In this document: in pieces, positions 1 to 11,949 of the stretch | Layout of the letters: each line of letters starts with the position of its first letter | Numbering within the stretch: position 1 is the stretch's first letter | Assembly (NCBI GenBank): GCA_013397075.1 | Contig: VWZS01004784.1 | Coordinates: 383,263 to 447,262, forward strand | Source of the DNA: Rhabdornis inornatus | Taxonomy: Eukaryota > Chordata > Aves > Passeriformes > Rhabdornithidae | Length of the DNA: 64,000 nucleotides | Reading direction: 5' to 3' | Notes under the pieces: generated by a model | The model's database searches: none | The model's input: only the letters and a program-made list of their open reading frames with translations | Told to the model about the DNA's origin: nothing | Translations under genes and position numbers: made by a program

Positions 1-688
1 TCACTCTCATAGCCCACCCATCAGCTTGCTATAAGCTTGATCAGCTCCTTAAGAATGATGAATAGTGTTAAAATTTGCCATATTCCTTTCAGCCAGATGC
101 TCTGAAAAGCCTGTTAAGTCTATAAAACAAGCAAAATAAGTTCAGTTACGCTCTGCACTTTTCGAGCACTGCTGCTAGCACAAAAATTGATTGATTGTGC
201 TTTGTGCTGGTCTAAATCTAGCCTGTTCACCTGCAAAACACTGCTCTCTTGTACTTTTTTTGTAACCCTCAGCAACATTCACACAAAAATCAGGGAAAGC
301 TTTTCCTGGTACAGGGATTTCTCTGTAAGTCTGGTACTTGCTTGCCTCTTTTCTCCTCTGTGTGCTAATCCCATTAAAAGATTCCCTCCTTGCCTAAGTG
401 GCATGTCCCTCAGCTGATAGCCAGGGTCCTGCTGCTCCTCTGCTGCTTTCCTGCACAAAGCTGGAACTTGTCACCTCCCTCCTGGCACAGGGATGTGCTG
501 TAGAGACAGGGGTTTGATGGCTCCTTTGGAATTTACCAGGAACTCTCGCTGGCTGCATCAATGCAAGGTGCTCAGGGCAGTGATGTTGGGAAATACAAGG
601 GAAAAGCTTAGAGCACAGCAACAGCCTAATCTTGGGAAATCAAAGTCCTGCCGTGCTGGTTGGTAGAAAAATGAAGCAACTGTGACAC

Positions 689-694
<6 letters not shown>
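1..694. other. Non-coding stretch, nothing recognised
   Basis: Mixed-composition single-copy-looking DNA. Short open frames occur on both strands (for example codons 187-417 plus and 394-621 minus) but overlap each other and match no protein I know. No repeat family, RNA gene or clear regulatory motif was seen. Confidence 0.6.
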
Positions 695-720
<26 letters not shown>

Positions 721-721
721 T
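695..721. repeat. Poly-T tract (27 T)
   Basis: An uninterrupted run of 27 T follows a 'tctc' lead-in. Read on the minus strand it is a poly-A, which could be the tail of a retroposed sequence lying at higher coordinates. I recognised no gene-derived sequence or target-site duplication beside it, so a simple homopolymer is the safer call. CR1, the main avian retroposon, does not end in poly-A. Confidence 0.9.
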
Positions 722-1668
722 GGCAGGAAAGAATGTAAAGAATGCATTTGTCTCAGCTATAATTGCTACAAGATGTAAAGCTTGTAAGTGTGTTGAAAAT
801 TTTGAGGATAAACGATTTTCAGGAAACATGTAACACAGAATCATTAAACCCAAAAGTGGTTTGGGCTGATGTGAAGCTAATGGGAAACCAAAGGTGGATC
901 CTGCCACAGATGTGTAGACATTATGGAGACAACATTTTTGCATCACTGCTGAATGATGAGTGAATATTCAAGATATCTAGAGAAAAGTGAAAGAGAGATT
1001 GTGGTACAGTTGGAGTGCTGGCCACCAGCCACAATGAGAAAACCAAGGTGAAGGACAACAGTCTAACTTCTGGTGAATGAGAAGAATGGAAGCTGGGGGA
1101 TAAGGAAAGGAGGAATCCAGTAGTCTAATACCACGGAATTGAAGAAAGTAAAGAGAGAGGAGGGGATTGAATTAGGGTAAGAAATGTAAGGCATTAGAAA
1201 AACACAAAAATTTAAATTACTCTGTAAGAGAGCTGGTGGGAGTGTTCAAACGTAAGATGTTGATAGTGAAAAAGTGCAGGCAAACAGCTGAGTCCCAGTA
1301 AGCAAAGCTGCAGGTTTGGTGACAGAAATGTTCTGAAGAGCTTGTGGGGGACTGAATGATCCTGGGGAAGCAGAGGAGAGAAGTGTACCAGGTGCAAGAG
1401 AGCAAACTTTAAAATTTTAAAGGTAATAAACAGCCTTTGGAAAAGAGGAAGGGCAATAGAGATTACAAAGAGCCATGCAGCTTCTGCAAGCAGACTGTGA
1501 GCATATGGGGAAGACATGAAGTACTGAACAAGATTAACCAACATGAGCAAGTATTGCTTCCAAGAGACATGTCACGTTCCTTGGAGTAGAAAACCCTGGA
1601 GGTGTTTTGCACGTTTGGGGAAATATGTCTTTTATGTGCCTGGCTGTACAAATAGTAATTCAGCAAAA
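722..1668. other. Non-coding stretch, purine-rich on the plus strand
   Basis: From about 955 to 1500 the plus strand is unusually rich in A and G, especially 1070-1200 with many 'gaaag', 'gagag' and 'gagga' words. Because of this, stop codons are sparse on the minus strand (a 112-codon frame at 1212-1550), which is a composition effect. It may be an old decayed repeat, but I cannot name a family. Confidence 0.5.
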
Positions 1669-1800
1669 TCTTAGAATGCTTTGGGTTGGAAGGGACCTTT
1701 AAAGGCCATCTAGTCCAACCCCCTTGCAATGAGCAGGGACATCTTCAGTTACCTTAGGTTGCTCAGAGCCGTGTCCCACCTGACCTTGACTGTTTCCTGG
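1669..1800 (-). mobile_element. CR1 LINE, 5'-truncated 3' tail
   Basis: The stretch begins 'ttagaatgctttgggttgg' and continues with 'agggacctttaaaggccatc' and 'tagtccaacccccttgcaat', then 'gagcagggacatcttc' and 'gttgctcagagcc'. This is the reverse complement of the standard avian CR1 3' end, where 'catagaat' units mark the 3' terminus. The copy therefore runs on the minus strand, with its 3' end at the low coordinate. Similarity fades near 1800, so only about 130 bp of the roughly 4.5-kb family is present. CR1 copies are usually 5'-truncated like this. No coding capacity remains. Substitutions and missing 3' octamer repeats suggest an older copy. Confidence 0.88.
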
Positions 1801-3175
1801 TGCTTTCCCAGAGAAGCATTCCCAGTGTGGGGTGAAGGGCAGTTTTGCACTGCCCTGCTCTGTGTTGGCCTGTGTACTGCAGCATGCAGCTGCTAGCGAG
1901 TGATTTGGTGTCTCCACCTCAGTCACCACAGCCAAACCCATTTCTCTTGGCACTCCTGCCCCTGCAGGCTGCTGGTTAGATATGTTTTTTCATAGTCTGT
2001 TCCCTAGAATTTATGGTGGTGTCTGTGGGATGAGAGCCTTTGTTGAGGGGAAGAGCTAATGACTCCAGGACAGAACACCTGCTGTGGAAGAGGTGACTGG
2101 TTTGGGGATGAGATTGGGGGTTGGCCTCAGGCTGGGAACTGGCACAGGTTCTCTCAAAGGCTGTCAATAGAAGTGACACAGATGCCTTTCAAACAAGTGA
2201 AAGGCAGTTGCCAACAATCAAAATGCCAGACAGATGCTCCTGACAACAATCACAGTCACTCACAAAATGCCTGTGCACACCTGTAACAGTGCCAGGGTTG
2301 CCCCCACTATCAAACAGTGCATGGAGAGTTACTCTTTCCAGCAAGGGAGTGTTACAGCGCTGTTTCATTTCTCTCTCTAGCTTGAGTGAGGATGAAGGGT
2401 GGTGAAATGCTTCCCAAGGGGGTCAGCAGCTTTCTGAAGACCAGAGGTAAAATGCTGCATCTTCAGCATATGTTTTAATAAAAAATGGAAGGCCATTATA
2501 TCAGTTTGGGTGGTATGGAAACCTTATTGGTGGCTTGAATATATTTGGTTATGGGCAGAATTCAGCCAACCCTCCCTTTTTCTTCATCTATCTCTGTCAC
2601 TTGCATGAAAATGCAAAACCCACAAGACTGAAAATTATTTTGGCTGCAAAAATGTGTTTATATTTCTGTACCCTCACTTTCATTAGTTTTCCCAAGAATT
2701 GAAAAATTTTCAAGTTACATGCAGCAGTCACTGGGGACATTTTCAAGCTGTTAGTTAAGCAGAGGCTTGAGTTCTGTCAAGAGCAATCTATACGTTAAGC
2801 CTCTGGCATAATTTCTGCTCCAAATGAGAAATGCCCTTGAAGACCAAGGTTTAAGGTCAAAAGTACTGCTGCTTATACCTGATCTCACTCTTCCAGTGTT
2901 TTTGTCCTGTTGAGAAGCAGGGTATGAGAGAAGCCATGTGAGTTCTTCAGTGCTCCCCTGTCTGTCACAGTGCCATCCCAAGGTACCCCCTTGCTGGGTG
3001 ATGATGCCCCTGGGGGCTTTGCCAGGTGGTTGTTCCCAGCAGTCCCACGTCACTCTGCTAAGAACAGTTTTATGTGATAGCCTTGTTCCAAATACAGAGT
3101 GAGACTCAGTTATTTTTTAGCTAAGCAGTTCTTTTTTCAGGAAGTTTCTGTCTGCATCTGAAGTTGAGCTTAACA
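1801..3175. other. Non-coding stretch, nothing recognised
   Basis: Mixed composition with moderately GC-richer parts (1830-2120 and 2900-3050). Minus-strand frames at 1699-1953 and 2751-3053 are open for 84-100 codons but match no family, and the first of them crosses into the CR1 tail. Confidence 0.55.
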
Positions 3176-3295
3176 TGTACATTATAAAGAAATTATAACA
3201 AGCATATTGATTATGGAAAGATAATAATAAATACATACAGTGTATTATATACATCCTATATAGATATAATTAAAATTACAATAATATATAGCTGT
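3176..3295. repeat. AT-rich low-complexity patch
   Basis: About 120 bp of almost pure A/T with 'attata', 'ataataata' and 'atatag' words and no regular period. It is probably an AT-rich simple sequence. It breaks off sharply into ordinary sequence at 3296. Confidence 0.6.
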
Positions 3296-3300
3296 AGCAT

Positions 3301-5650
3301 TCCCTGTTGCTCCTCAGACACTCTGTTCACCACAGAGCTGCATTCTGCTCCCAAAAAACAGAACTAGCTCTTCATCTCTCAACAATGGACACTTGCTGAC
3401 AGGTAAAAGAGGATTTTGGTTTTATCTAGATAGTGTGAGGTGTACAGCACAGAAAAGGAATCAGAGATTGATACCTGTACAAAGGCATTATAAAAGGAAG
3501 AAAAGCAGGGCAATTATCCAGGATAAATATGTCACACACCCATGCCAAAGAAAGTGAATGTAAGCACACCATGAAAGATCCATCTAATCAGAACTTAAAA
3601 CTCTCAGTTCTGGTGCAAAAATTACCTTGAATAAGAATGAAATGGATAAAGGAATGGATCATTGGTGCTTGTGATGAGAGACTGTTGTTGCAGAAAGCCT
3701 CCATCTAGATCAAAATGACATTATGAATTTGTGCTGTTTTTCTGATGGTGCTCTCAGTAAATTTCAACTAAATGCAGGGAAACAAACCCTTCCACTTGTC
3801 CCCAGGCAGTGAACTTGTCCCCATGGCTGTGAATATTGCAGAATCATTTTCAGTGCAACTTTTTTGGGGTCATGGGTTGGGCATCATCTTTATATATTTT
3901 TGTGGTTAAGGAGTTCTAAACAGGGAAAGATTGCTTTGCTTTTCTCAGGGAATTGGATATGGAGTTAATGCCTAATCACACTTAGCAATTTGATACTCCT
4001 CAGTAATCAGTCTCCTGCTAATTGTTGAAGACCTAATCCATCAGTCATTTAAAGTCACTTTGCATTCACATTAAAAGATAAAATTTTGAAAAAAATTAAG
4101 TAGTTTTTACCTAATAAAAGACATTTCTCAGTGCCACAAGCAGATATCTATCAAATAAAATGCTAGAAAAATATAACTTCTAGATTTTTTTCCCCTATAC
4201 ATAGCCAACAACAAATTCTGGACATGTTCTTATCTTATATTTCTGGCTTTTTCTAAGCCTGGATGATCAGAGACACCATGCTGCAAAGTTGGAGGTTGGA
4301 TCTGAAACCTTTGGAGGAATGTTAGAACTGATATTCTGCTTCCAGCCTTCATCAACATCCTCAAAGATTCAGCAGATAGTATGAAGCTAGGGTTTGCATC
4401 TGCATCTTTCAGGAGTCTGTCCCAGTTCTGGCCTCTATGCTGTGAGCATCCTTAAAAGATACATCAAACAGCACAACATGAGTTCAAAGAACTTTGCTTG
4501 TAACTGCAATGAATCTGAAATGTACTGATGAAAGATTTATTAATGTCATGCAAGGTAGAGTGTCCTCCTGTTAGCAGAGACCTTCTGAGTCGCTGAGTGA
4601 ACAGGTCATCAAAGAGAAGTCAGCACGGTAATTGGAGCAGCATTCTTGAGCCTAATTGCAACAGAGGTTAAGTCGGTGTCTGAGCAGAGTGCTGGGTAAT
4701 GACAAGGACACAAATAAAGCAGAAGGAATCGAGGCCACACCTCCCCTCCTGCTGTTGTGGGGAACAGGAATGTGCAGCTCAGGCTGAGATGTTGGTACCT
4801 CCCTGGAAGTTCCATCTGCAGTGACTCCAGTGGACTCCAGCCACGATGTGCAGACAAAACAATTGAAACAATTTTCCCTGGGGAGAGACAAATTTTGTGA
4901 TTTTGTGCTTGTGGAGGTGCTGGGACAGAAACAGTGAAAATTATGACTCAGAAAATGTATTGGGATACTTTCCTAGTGTGCAGAAACACACAGCTGAGCC
5001 TAAAGTGTTTTGTAAGCCTTGATCATGCTGAAGATGTTTGAGGGTTAAGAGGGTGGAGATACTCACTAAAAATAATGAAAGCCTCATACAGAAGAGTCTA
5101 TTGCTTCTGAGGCCCTCAGAAATATTATCCTGGGCTTTGAACCACCACTACAGAATTTCTACAGCCTCAAGTACTCAAAGGTGATTTTAGCGTCGCTATA
5201 GTATGTGGACATAATTTCATCTAGCAGTTTGAAATTAATTTCTGCTCTTATTTCTAAGTCTGAAAAGCAAGTTAATGGTATTGCCTAGGATTCAGCAGGG
5301 TGAAATACTTTGAAGTGTCTAACAATACTTTCTTCTGGCTAAAAGTGCTCTGACCTTGTGCCTCAGGTTTTGAAGTCTTTTCTTGTAAGGCTTTTGAAAG
5401 ATGTAATTTTATTCAACACATTTTGTTTAGAGTGGCTAACTCATGTACTGTAACTGCTCCATCTTTCCCAGGCATCATTTGTTTTCTGCCTTTTATTCCA
5501 AAGGCATGAGTCATGCCCATGGCCCAGCATCTGACCCTTGTCTGCCTGATACTGCCTCCACTCTGATTCATTGTCACATTTTCAAGAACACATCTTCTCA
5601 CTGTCTCCCAAGTTCTCACTTCCTGCTGAGTTCTTCTGGGTTTCTTCCCC
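3301..5650. other. Non-coding stretch with a small homeodomain-motif patch
   Basis: No gene or repeat family recognised. At 3966-4080 several TAAT-type words lie close together (cctaatcac, taatca, ctaattg, cctaatcc), a pattern seen in homeodomain-bound elements, but conservation was not tested. Open frames at 4609-4857, 4652-4891 and 5443-5697 are short, overlapping and unmatched. Confidence 0.45.
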
Positions 5651-5662
5651 TGTTTTGGAGGA

Positions 5663-5714
5663 TCATTGTGGTTTTATGTGGTCATTGTGGTCAATAAGCC
5701 ATGGGGCTTATTGA
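5663..5714. promoter_or_regulatory. Candidate cis-element: three TGTGGT motifs plus a 10-bp palindrome
   Basis: TGTGGT, the RUNX-type core, occurs at 5667-5672, 5677-5682 and 5686-5691. Spacing is 10 and 9 bp, close to one helical turn, so all three would face the same side of DNA. The 10-mer 'tcattgtggt' is present twice (5663-5672 and 5682-5691), so part of the pattern may be a small tandem duplication; CATTGT is also SOX-like. Directly after comes a perfect inverted repeat, tcaataagcc / ggcttattga (5691-5700 and 5705-5714), with the 4-nt centre ATGG. The motif placement is seen directly. A regulatory role is inference. Confidence 0.35.
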
Positions 5715-6706
5715 AGAGCTGGTGGAAAAGTAATTTTGTTGGACTTCAAATTTCTTATCCAATCTCATCTGTCACAATGGCCAAAACACTTAATATTAGG
5801 CCATTGATTGACTTTACCATCTTTGGAGCTGACCTTGCATTTTCTTTGTCTTTACTACACCCAACTCTGACAGGCCAATATTGAGATGCTTCTGCCTGCT
5901 ACTATTAGCCACTGAAGATGCTGCATTGATTTGTACGGCATGGGTTCTTGGTTCTGAGTGTAAGCTTCAACTGATAAAGGCTCTGGGAGTAGAGTGCTAT
6001 TAGGCTATAAATGAAAGCTCATCACATACTGACATTCATCCCTCTCTGTAAGTCAGATTGGCATGGTAACACAGCAGGTGTTCTTGTTTTGGATCCAAAA
6101 AAATCTAAGAAACACAAAAGTAAAAATTAAAAACTCGTGTATAAGAAATTATCAACAGAAAACAAAAAGAAGCAGCAGTCAAGCATGAATTTTTCAGAGC
6201 ACTGTTTGGTTAACCCCAGCTTTAAAAAATCATCAGTTATTTTTACATAATAGAAAAATTCTCTGTGATGGATATTTACCAAAGGAAATTGCAGACACTC
6301 ACTATCCAAGTGCTACCCACCCTATTGCTCAAATAAATTCTGTTAAGGGTAAAAGAAATACACAATTAATAGATATTTTCTTACACTAGGCAGGAATAAG
6401 CCAATTCATCTTCTCCCTGATGGCATGGAGAGTTGAATGGCTCCAAGATCCTTCCCCAGCCACTATGGCTTGGGATGGTCCCCACAGATGTGCATCAGCC
6501 TTACTCCAGACAGGCAATTATATGTATTGTAATTATTGTTGCCAACAAAGCTCCTGGTATAAAGAATTTGCAAGGTCCTTGTTTAATTACTGTTCAACAT
6601 TTTGTCCTTTTGTTTTTTCAGTTTTGCACCTGGTGCCTTGTAGCTCATCCAGCTCACCATGCAGACCATGTGTAGGTGTGCCAGTCCATGGGTAAAACAA
6701 GGAAGG
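5715..6706. other. Non-coding stretch, nothing recognised
   Basis: Ordinary AT-leaning sequence. Two overlapping plus-strand frames at 6420-6695 and 6433-6675 share the same bases and have no protein match, so they are not called genes. Confidence 0.55.
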
Positions 6707-6726
6707 AATGGGATGGGATGGGATGG
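6707..6726. repeat. Short (ATGGG)n microsatellite
   Basis: About 3.6 copies of a GGGAT-type pentamer in a row. Too short to be a major satellite, but a candidate length polymorphism. Confidence 0.75.
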
Positions 6727-9700
6727 CTGGAGAGTGGTTGTGCACAAAGCTGTAACGTGGGTGCACCTGCACGTGTTGACTCCAGTGGGAGAGAATGGGC
6801 CTAACAGCCATGTCCATCATCTGGAAAAACACTAATTAAGTTCAGCAATGATATCTGTGAACTTGGCTTACTGCTCAGACTGCCCCCAAATGGGATATTA
6901 CAACTTCCAACAGCTCTCTCTAATCCATGTGAATTTAGTACAGCCACAGCTGCTGTAAACACCACACAATGCTGCTTGCTCTCAGGGACTGCTTTGCTCT
7001 CCTTTTCACTTAATTTGAATAAGCCACTTTATTTGCCTGCTGCAACATGGTTGAATCTTTGTTGCTGAACATTCTCTGGCTGCATTACTTGCTTCTTTAG
7101 GAAGGTTCTCCAAGAGCCCTAAGAATTCTGATTTAACAGGGCTGCCTTTCAAGTTAGTTAAACATTTTTCTATCCACTTGCTGATGTCTATTTTTATCAG
7201 CTACAGTGGTATATTTAGAAAATCCTGCATTTCACAGCCTCTAAACAAAATCATATCTAGACACGATACTATTGAAACCAGAGGAAAGTTGGTGAAAAAA
7301 ATCAGGACTCTCATAACTGATACAATAGACAATGAGAACTCTGTTTAGACAATCTGAGCTGTGCTCATAGCACAACACAACAATAATGTTGTAAGAACAT
7401 AAAGATTACATTCAATACAGAAAGAAAAACTCCTGTAAATCATCAGTGGTGGTCTTGTCTAATTTTTACATCTGTAAGAAAAGAACTGTGTTCATTTTCA
7501 CCATTGAAGAAATATCCTCACTCCTTGTGGCACCTGACATTATTTCTTCCTCTTTTTTGTCCTTTTGGGTGTGTGTGAAAGATTTGTTCATAGCAATTTA
7601 ATTATGGAGAGAAGTTGTTTCAAATTTTTCATGTTTGAGTTTGTGGATGCTCTCTTGATGGTCTCCTGCACACTCTTCTCTTCATTGTGAGGCTGTGTGA
7701 GATCAGCCACAAACAGGGCTGGTGACAGGGAGAGCATTTAGCCCATTCTACCACACCTCGTGGAGCAGGGCTTCATGAGTAGAACAGACTTTTCCCAGTG
7801 GCACTCAGATGATATCCAAAATGTGGTGATTTATACAGCTGGTGAAACTCCTCATGTCCCAGGCAATGTCTCAGAGTGAGAATACATCATTCAGAGCATG
7901 CATGAAATACTAAGTCCTGAATTCTTGCAGATGTTAAAGACTTCAAAATATCTTCACACAGAAGTTAATGCTGTAGATTAAGTTTTGCTCTGTGAGCAGG
8001 ATTCAGAATATGATGGGGTGTTTTCTCAGATTCTTCCTTTGCAGCTAGATATATACCGCAAAATTCTTCTTCCTGTCCTAAAATGTTACTGCATCTGCTC
8101 AGAACAATTAAAATAGCTATAATGTCTCTGCCTAGAAGTAGATGCATTTCATGAGTGGAAGGATAATGCTGCATATGCCCATTATTTTATATGTTTTTAA
8201 TAACAAGATTGATCAGTATTGACTATATAGGTGGCAACATAGAGATTTATTATGCTGCAGAAGTGTTGTGGAAAAACCCAAGTTTTCCTTTGAGTGAAAA
8301 CCAAGGAGGTGATGGATGCCTCAGCATCCCCACAATTAGAGTAAATTATGGTGACAGAGTTTCAAAGATTTCAAATGCAAAACTGTTGGTCAGCATCCAA
8401 TATTTATTCCTGACCTATGTGAAAATGAAAAAAAAACAACCCCAAATTACAATATGAATATTTATTGAGCCTATGGAAAGATATCAATGAGGAATAAAAC
8501 TGGAAACCATGAGAACCAAGATATATCTTCAGTCAAAATCAGGTATTGAAGGATGAGAAAAATTTTCCCAGGGGTGGTGTTAGCTAATTACAGGTAGGTA
8601 CTGTCAGATTGTTCCAGAGAACTTGCTAAGCTTGCAGAGCTTTTCTGAAGCAAGACACCTTGACCTGAGAAAGATGACTGGTCTAACACAATTAATGGAC
8701 TAATTGCACTGGGTTGCCCCTTATAAATACAGTTTTTGCCTTACAGCAAGCTGGAAAACAATCTTGAATGGCCCCAGCTGGTAAAAAACAAGTAAAGTGC
8801 AGGGAGGAGATGGCTTTTCTTTCTCTAACCTGTGACATGTTTTGTCTTCCTAGGATCTGATGTGCTATTAATAAAAGGTGCTGTTCTGTGCTAGTTTCTA
8901 GCTGAGAAATCCTCCAAGAAAAACAGCTAGAAAATATATCTACAAATGAAGGATCTATCAGATTTCTTCCTGGACAGTTCTGTAGCTGTCTGTGCAATTA
9001 CACCAGAGGTGAATTTGTTTAGAAGAGTCTTGTAACTTGCTAACCCCAAAGTAAAACACTTCAACAATTATGGGTTCTTACTGCAGCTAGTGAAATGATG
9101 GATGCAGAACAGAAACCGAGATATCCCCTCCATTATTTTTGATAAAAATGTCACATTAAGTTGCTACCAGGACCCATATTCCTTTTTCTTTCTCAGGAAA
9201 TAGTATAATATCTATTATTCAGATTTTCTGTCTCATCCTGAGTGCTGTTTTGTTATTGAACCCTTTGGTATAATAATAGGAAATGGACTAAATGGAAAAT
9301 AGAGAAAGTGAAATCCCATAATAGCACTAACTAGCAATAACCTCTATAACCAGCCACCACAGGCACTGAAACCTTTTTAATTTCTAGCTAGAAAAAGTAG
9401 CTTTGCCCTTTTGAATCAATGACATACTCATGCAGGGTGCCTGCAGGAGGGTACTTCATGTACTCTGGGAGAGAAGGATGAAAGGAGAATGAAAATTGAA
9501 AGTAGATGGAAAATCTGTTGACTGCTTCTGAAATATAGCTGCCTGACCATCTTCTTTTATTTAGGCAAAACAGCTTGTAAGCAGAATTCCCATCACTGAG
9601 GTGTTATTGTTGCCAGCTAAAGCACTGCTCACTGCAGATGCACCTTCTGTGTGCTGCACTTCAAACCCTTTCAGTGAAGGCTGAACGTTCTGCTGCCTTC

Positions 9701-10079
9701 TTTGAGAGATTTTCTGAAAGATTTTCTGCCAAAAAAAGCATCCAAACAGCCCACCAAGGAGAAAAGCCCCAACTTCAAAATACTCCATGCTTTCCACTAT
9801 TTGACTTTCAGCTGTATAGAAGGATATATTCTGTCAGAAGGCACAAAGATGTTACAGAAAACAGAGGGAACACATTTTTTAAAAGTCCATTGAATGCAAC
9901 AGGAAGCATTAATTTTTTTTTGCCTGTAGAAGGTGTGAGGCGAAAGTATTTGGAAGTTGGAGGAAGAAACGTGCATGGTTCAAAAAAAGCTAATTTATGT
10001 TAGTAGATATCTGTGAAATTTTAATGGATATCCTCACTAACTGTGGACAATTTTAAACTCTTAACTTTAGAGCTAATAT
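6727..10079. other. Non-coding stretch, nothing recognised
   Basis: Single-copy-looking AT-leaning DNA. Frames at 7965-8174, 8191-8457, 8692-8997 and 9638-10003 are below 125 codons, overlap frames on other strands and match no known domain. No mobile element was recognised. Confidence 0.5.
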
Positions 10080-10270
10080 TGAGAGAGGTAGAGTTGACCA
10101 TATGCCAAAAAAATAATGCACAATTTGTCTAAAAAGTGATTGGAGTAAATTTTACCTGCAAATATATTCATGTATTCATTCTTTTAATTATGCAGTTTAA
10201 ATTATTTCTACATTATTATATTGTAGTATTATGCTCACAGTAAATGTTTACATAATTTGGATGTTTTCAA
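10080..10270. promoter_or_regulatory. Candidate conserved non-coding element (AT-rich)
   Basis: Low-repeat AT-rich sequence holding 'ttaattatgcag' and a symmetric 12-mer GTAAATGTTTAC at 10240-10251. Its right half, TGTTTAC, is the canonical forkhead core. The block resembles developmental enhancers in word use, but no alignment was available, so this is inference only. Confidence 0.25.
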
Positions 10271-11249
10271 TAATGGCAGGAGGACTAAAGTATTAATGAA
10301 GTTTTCAGTGTTGTTAGGTTGAAATACCTAAAAAGAAGTTGGGCACAGAAGAAAGTTTGGACCCAATTGTGTGTCCAGACATCCTAGGATACAGTTTATG
10401 GTTAAGCTGTCATGTTAAATAGTCTTTGCTATTTAGTCTTTTGTAATCAACAGTTACTACAAAAATATTTAAGGCTGGATTTTCTAAAACATAGAATCCC
10501 AAAGTTTCAAGACTGTTTAATCTTCTGCACCAGATAAGACTTCTTTAAACTTAGGTAAAAAATGGAAAGGAATTTTCAAAACAGCTTTTTCACATCATTG
10601 TACCTCTTTTTCTTAGTCAGCTCCTAAACTAATATTGCAGTAATTCCAGATTTAATGTACAGTCTAAAGAATTAAGAGACTTGATGGCAATTACTTAACT
10701 TGTCACTGATCAATTAAGGTTCCCCAAAGCAATGGCACTGTTCCCTGATGAGTCTAACATTGGGCAAGGACATGAGAGAAATTCAGGTTCTCCTTTCATG
10801 CAAGTCTGGATCTGGCTGTGTATCAGTTTCTGTCCCCTACTTTGTTTATATAAATGCCAGCATTTGCCTCTATACATTTATACACATTTGAGAAATGAAA
10901 TATTTCTTGAATAAGGTCTGTTACCCCAAACAATTCACCTTTGTTGGAATTTTCAGCTCATATTATTCCAATTTTAGGACTGTGTCAGAGTTCTGTATTC
11001 TGGAGCTGCTGCTCTTGGAAAGGAGATGAAGCTTTCTTTCCCAGCTTAATGGATTGAACTGTCTCTCAACCTTTTATATGATGTATCATTGCTAGCACTG
11101 TCTCCAAGACACTAATAAAGAGAAGACTCAATAGTATTGGCATGATAAAGTGAAAACTATTAATAAAGAAAAGCAAGTCCATCACACTCATTAAATTTAA
11201 GTGTAAGAGGAAGACCATAGTGCATGTGTGTGTGTGATGTGGCTAGGGA
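10271..11249. other. Non-coding stretch with minor symmetric sequences
   Basis: Holds a perfect 10-bp palindrome (atcctaggat, 10381-10390) and a small hairpin, taaatag / ctattta (10416-10422 and 10429-10435). No gene or repeat family recognised. A short alternating GT run lies near 11226-11236. Confidence 0.5.
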
Positions 11250-11540
11250 ATTATATTATAAGGCCAATCAATTTGCTTGCAGAGTTTCTGTTGTTGCTGT
11301 TGTTAGTGACTAATTAATATAAATAATGCTGACTGTTTTTAAATATTGAGGATACCAGGGAAAAAAAGCGTAGAAGGTGGCAAGCAGATGGATCATTTAA
11401 TTTATTCCCCAATTACAGCTGACATGTTGGGTATAGAAATCTGTGAGTCATCTATTATTTTTTATGGTCCATTTTACAGCTGTGTTTATTGTTATAGTAA
11501 ATAAACACATTATCTCATTAGACTGGTAGTGTAAAAAGCT
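11250..11540. promoter_or_regulatory. Candidate enhancer with inverted forkhead-like sites and paired E-boxes
   Basis: A perfect 10-bp inverted repeat, tgtgtttatt (11481-11490) and aataaacaca (11500-11509), is separated by 9 bp. Each arm carries the forkhead core TGTTTA / TAAACA, giving two divergent sites. The 9-mer ttacagctg, with E-box CAGCTG, occurs twice, at 11413-11421 and 11474-11482, the second abutting the palindrome. TAATTA-type words lie upstream near 11312. The sequence is not simple repeat. The sites are visible. The enhancer call is inference from motif grammar known for FOX and bHLH factors. Confidence 0.4.
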
Positions 11541-11949
11541 TGCAATATAACAAACATCCTCCTCTTTTAGCATTTCCTCCCTGTATCAGGGTCTTACAGT
11601 CAAAGAGGAAGGATGTATTTATACCTTATTAAGAACAAGGTAGATCTCACACAGCTTGTAAACGTACAGAGACATCCTGTGAAAACAACTCTCTCAAGTC
11701 AAGGTAAATAAATCTGATTCTTTTTAGTGGAGGTAATGGGGAGAGTCCTGCTGTATCTTTTCCTTGTTTGACAGAGCAGAAAACACACCACTCGCCCTCG
11801 CTCTCCAGGCAGTAAATATACATTGCAGATAAATGTCAGATTGGCAATAAAGTGCATTGTATTTAAGTTCCAGACTATCCCATAAAATGGCAATTTGGTG
11901 GGGAAAGCCAACTGAGTCTTAGGGTATTTAAAATTCAGAAGTTGTCTTT
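11541..11949. other. Non-coding stretch, nothing recognised
   Basis: Ordinary sequence. The 87-codon minus-strand frame at 11699-11962 has no recognisable product. Confidence 0.5.

Noticed and set aside
626..946. Lysine-rich minus-strand frame
   Set aside because: The lysine run is the poly-T tract at 695-721 read on the other strand.
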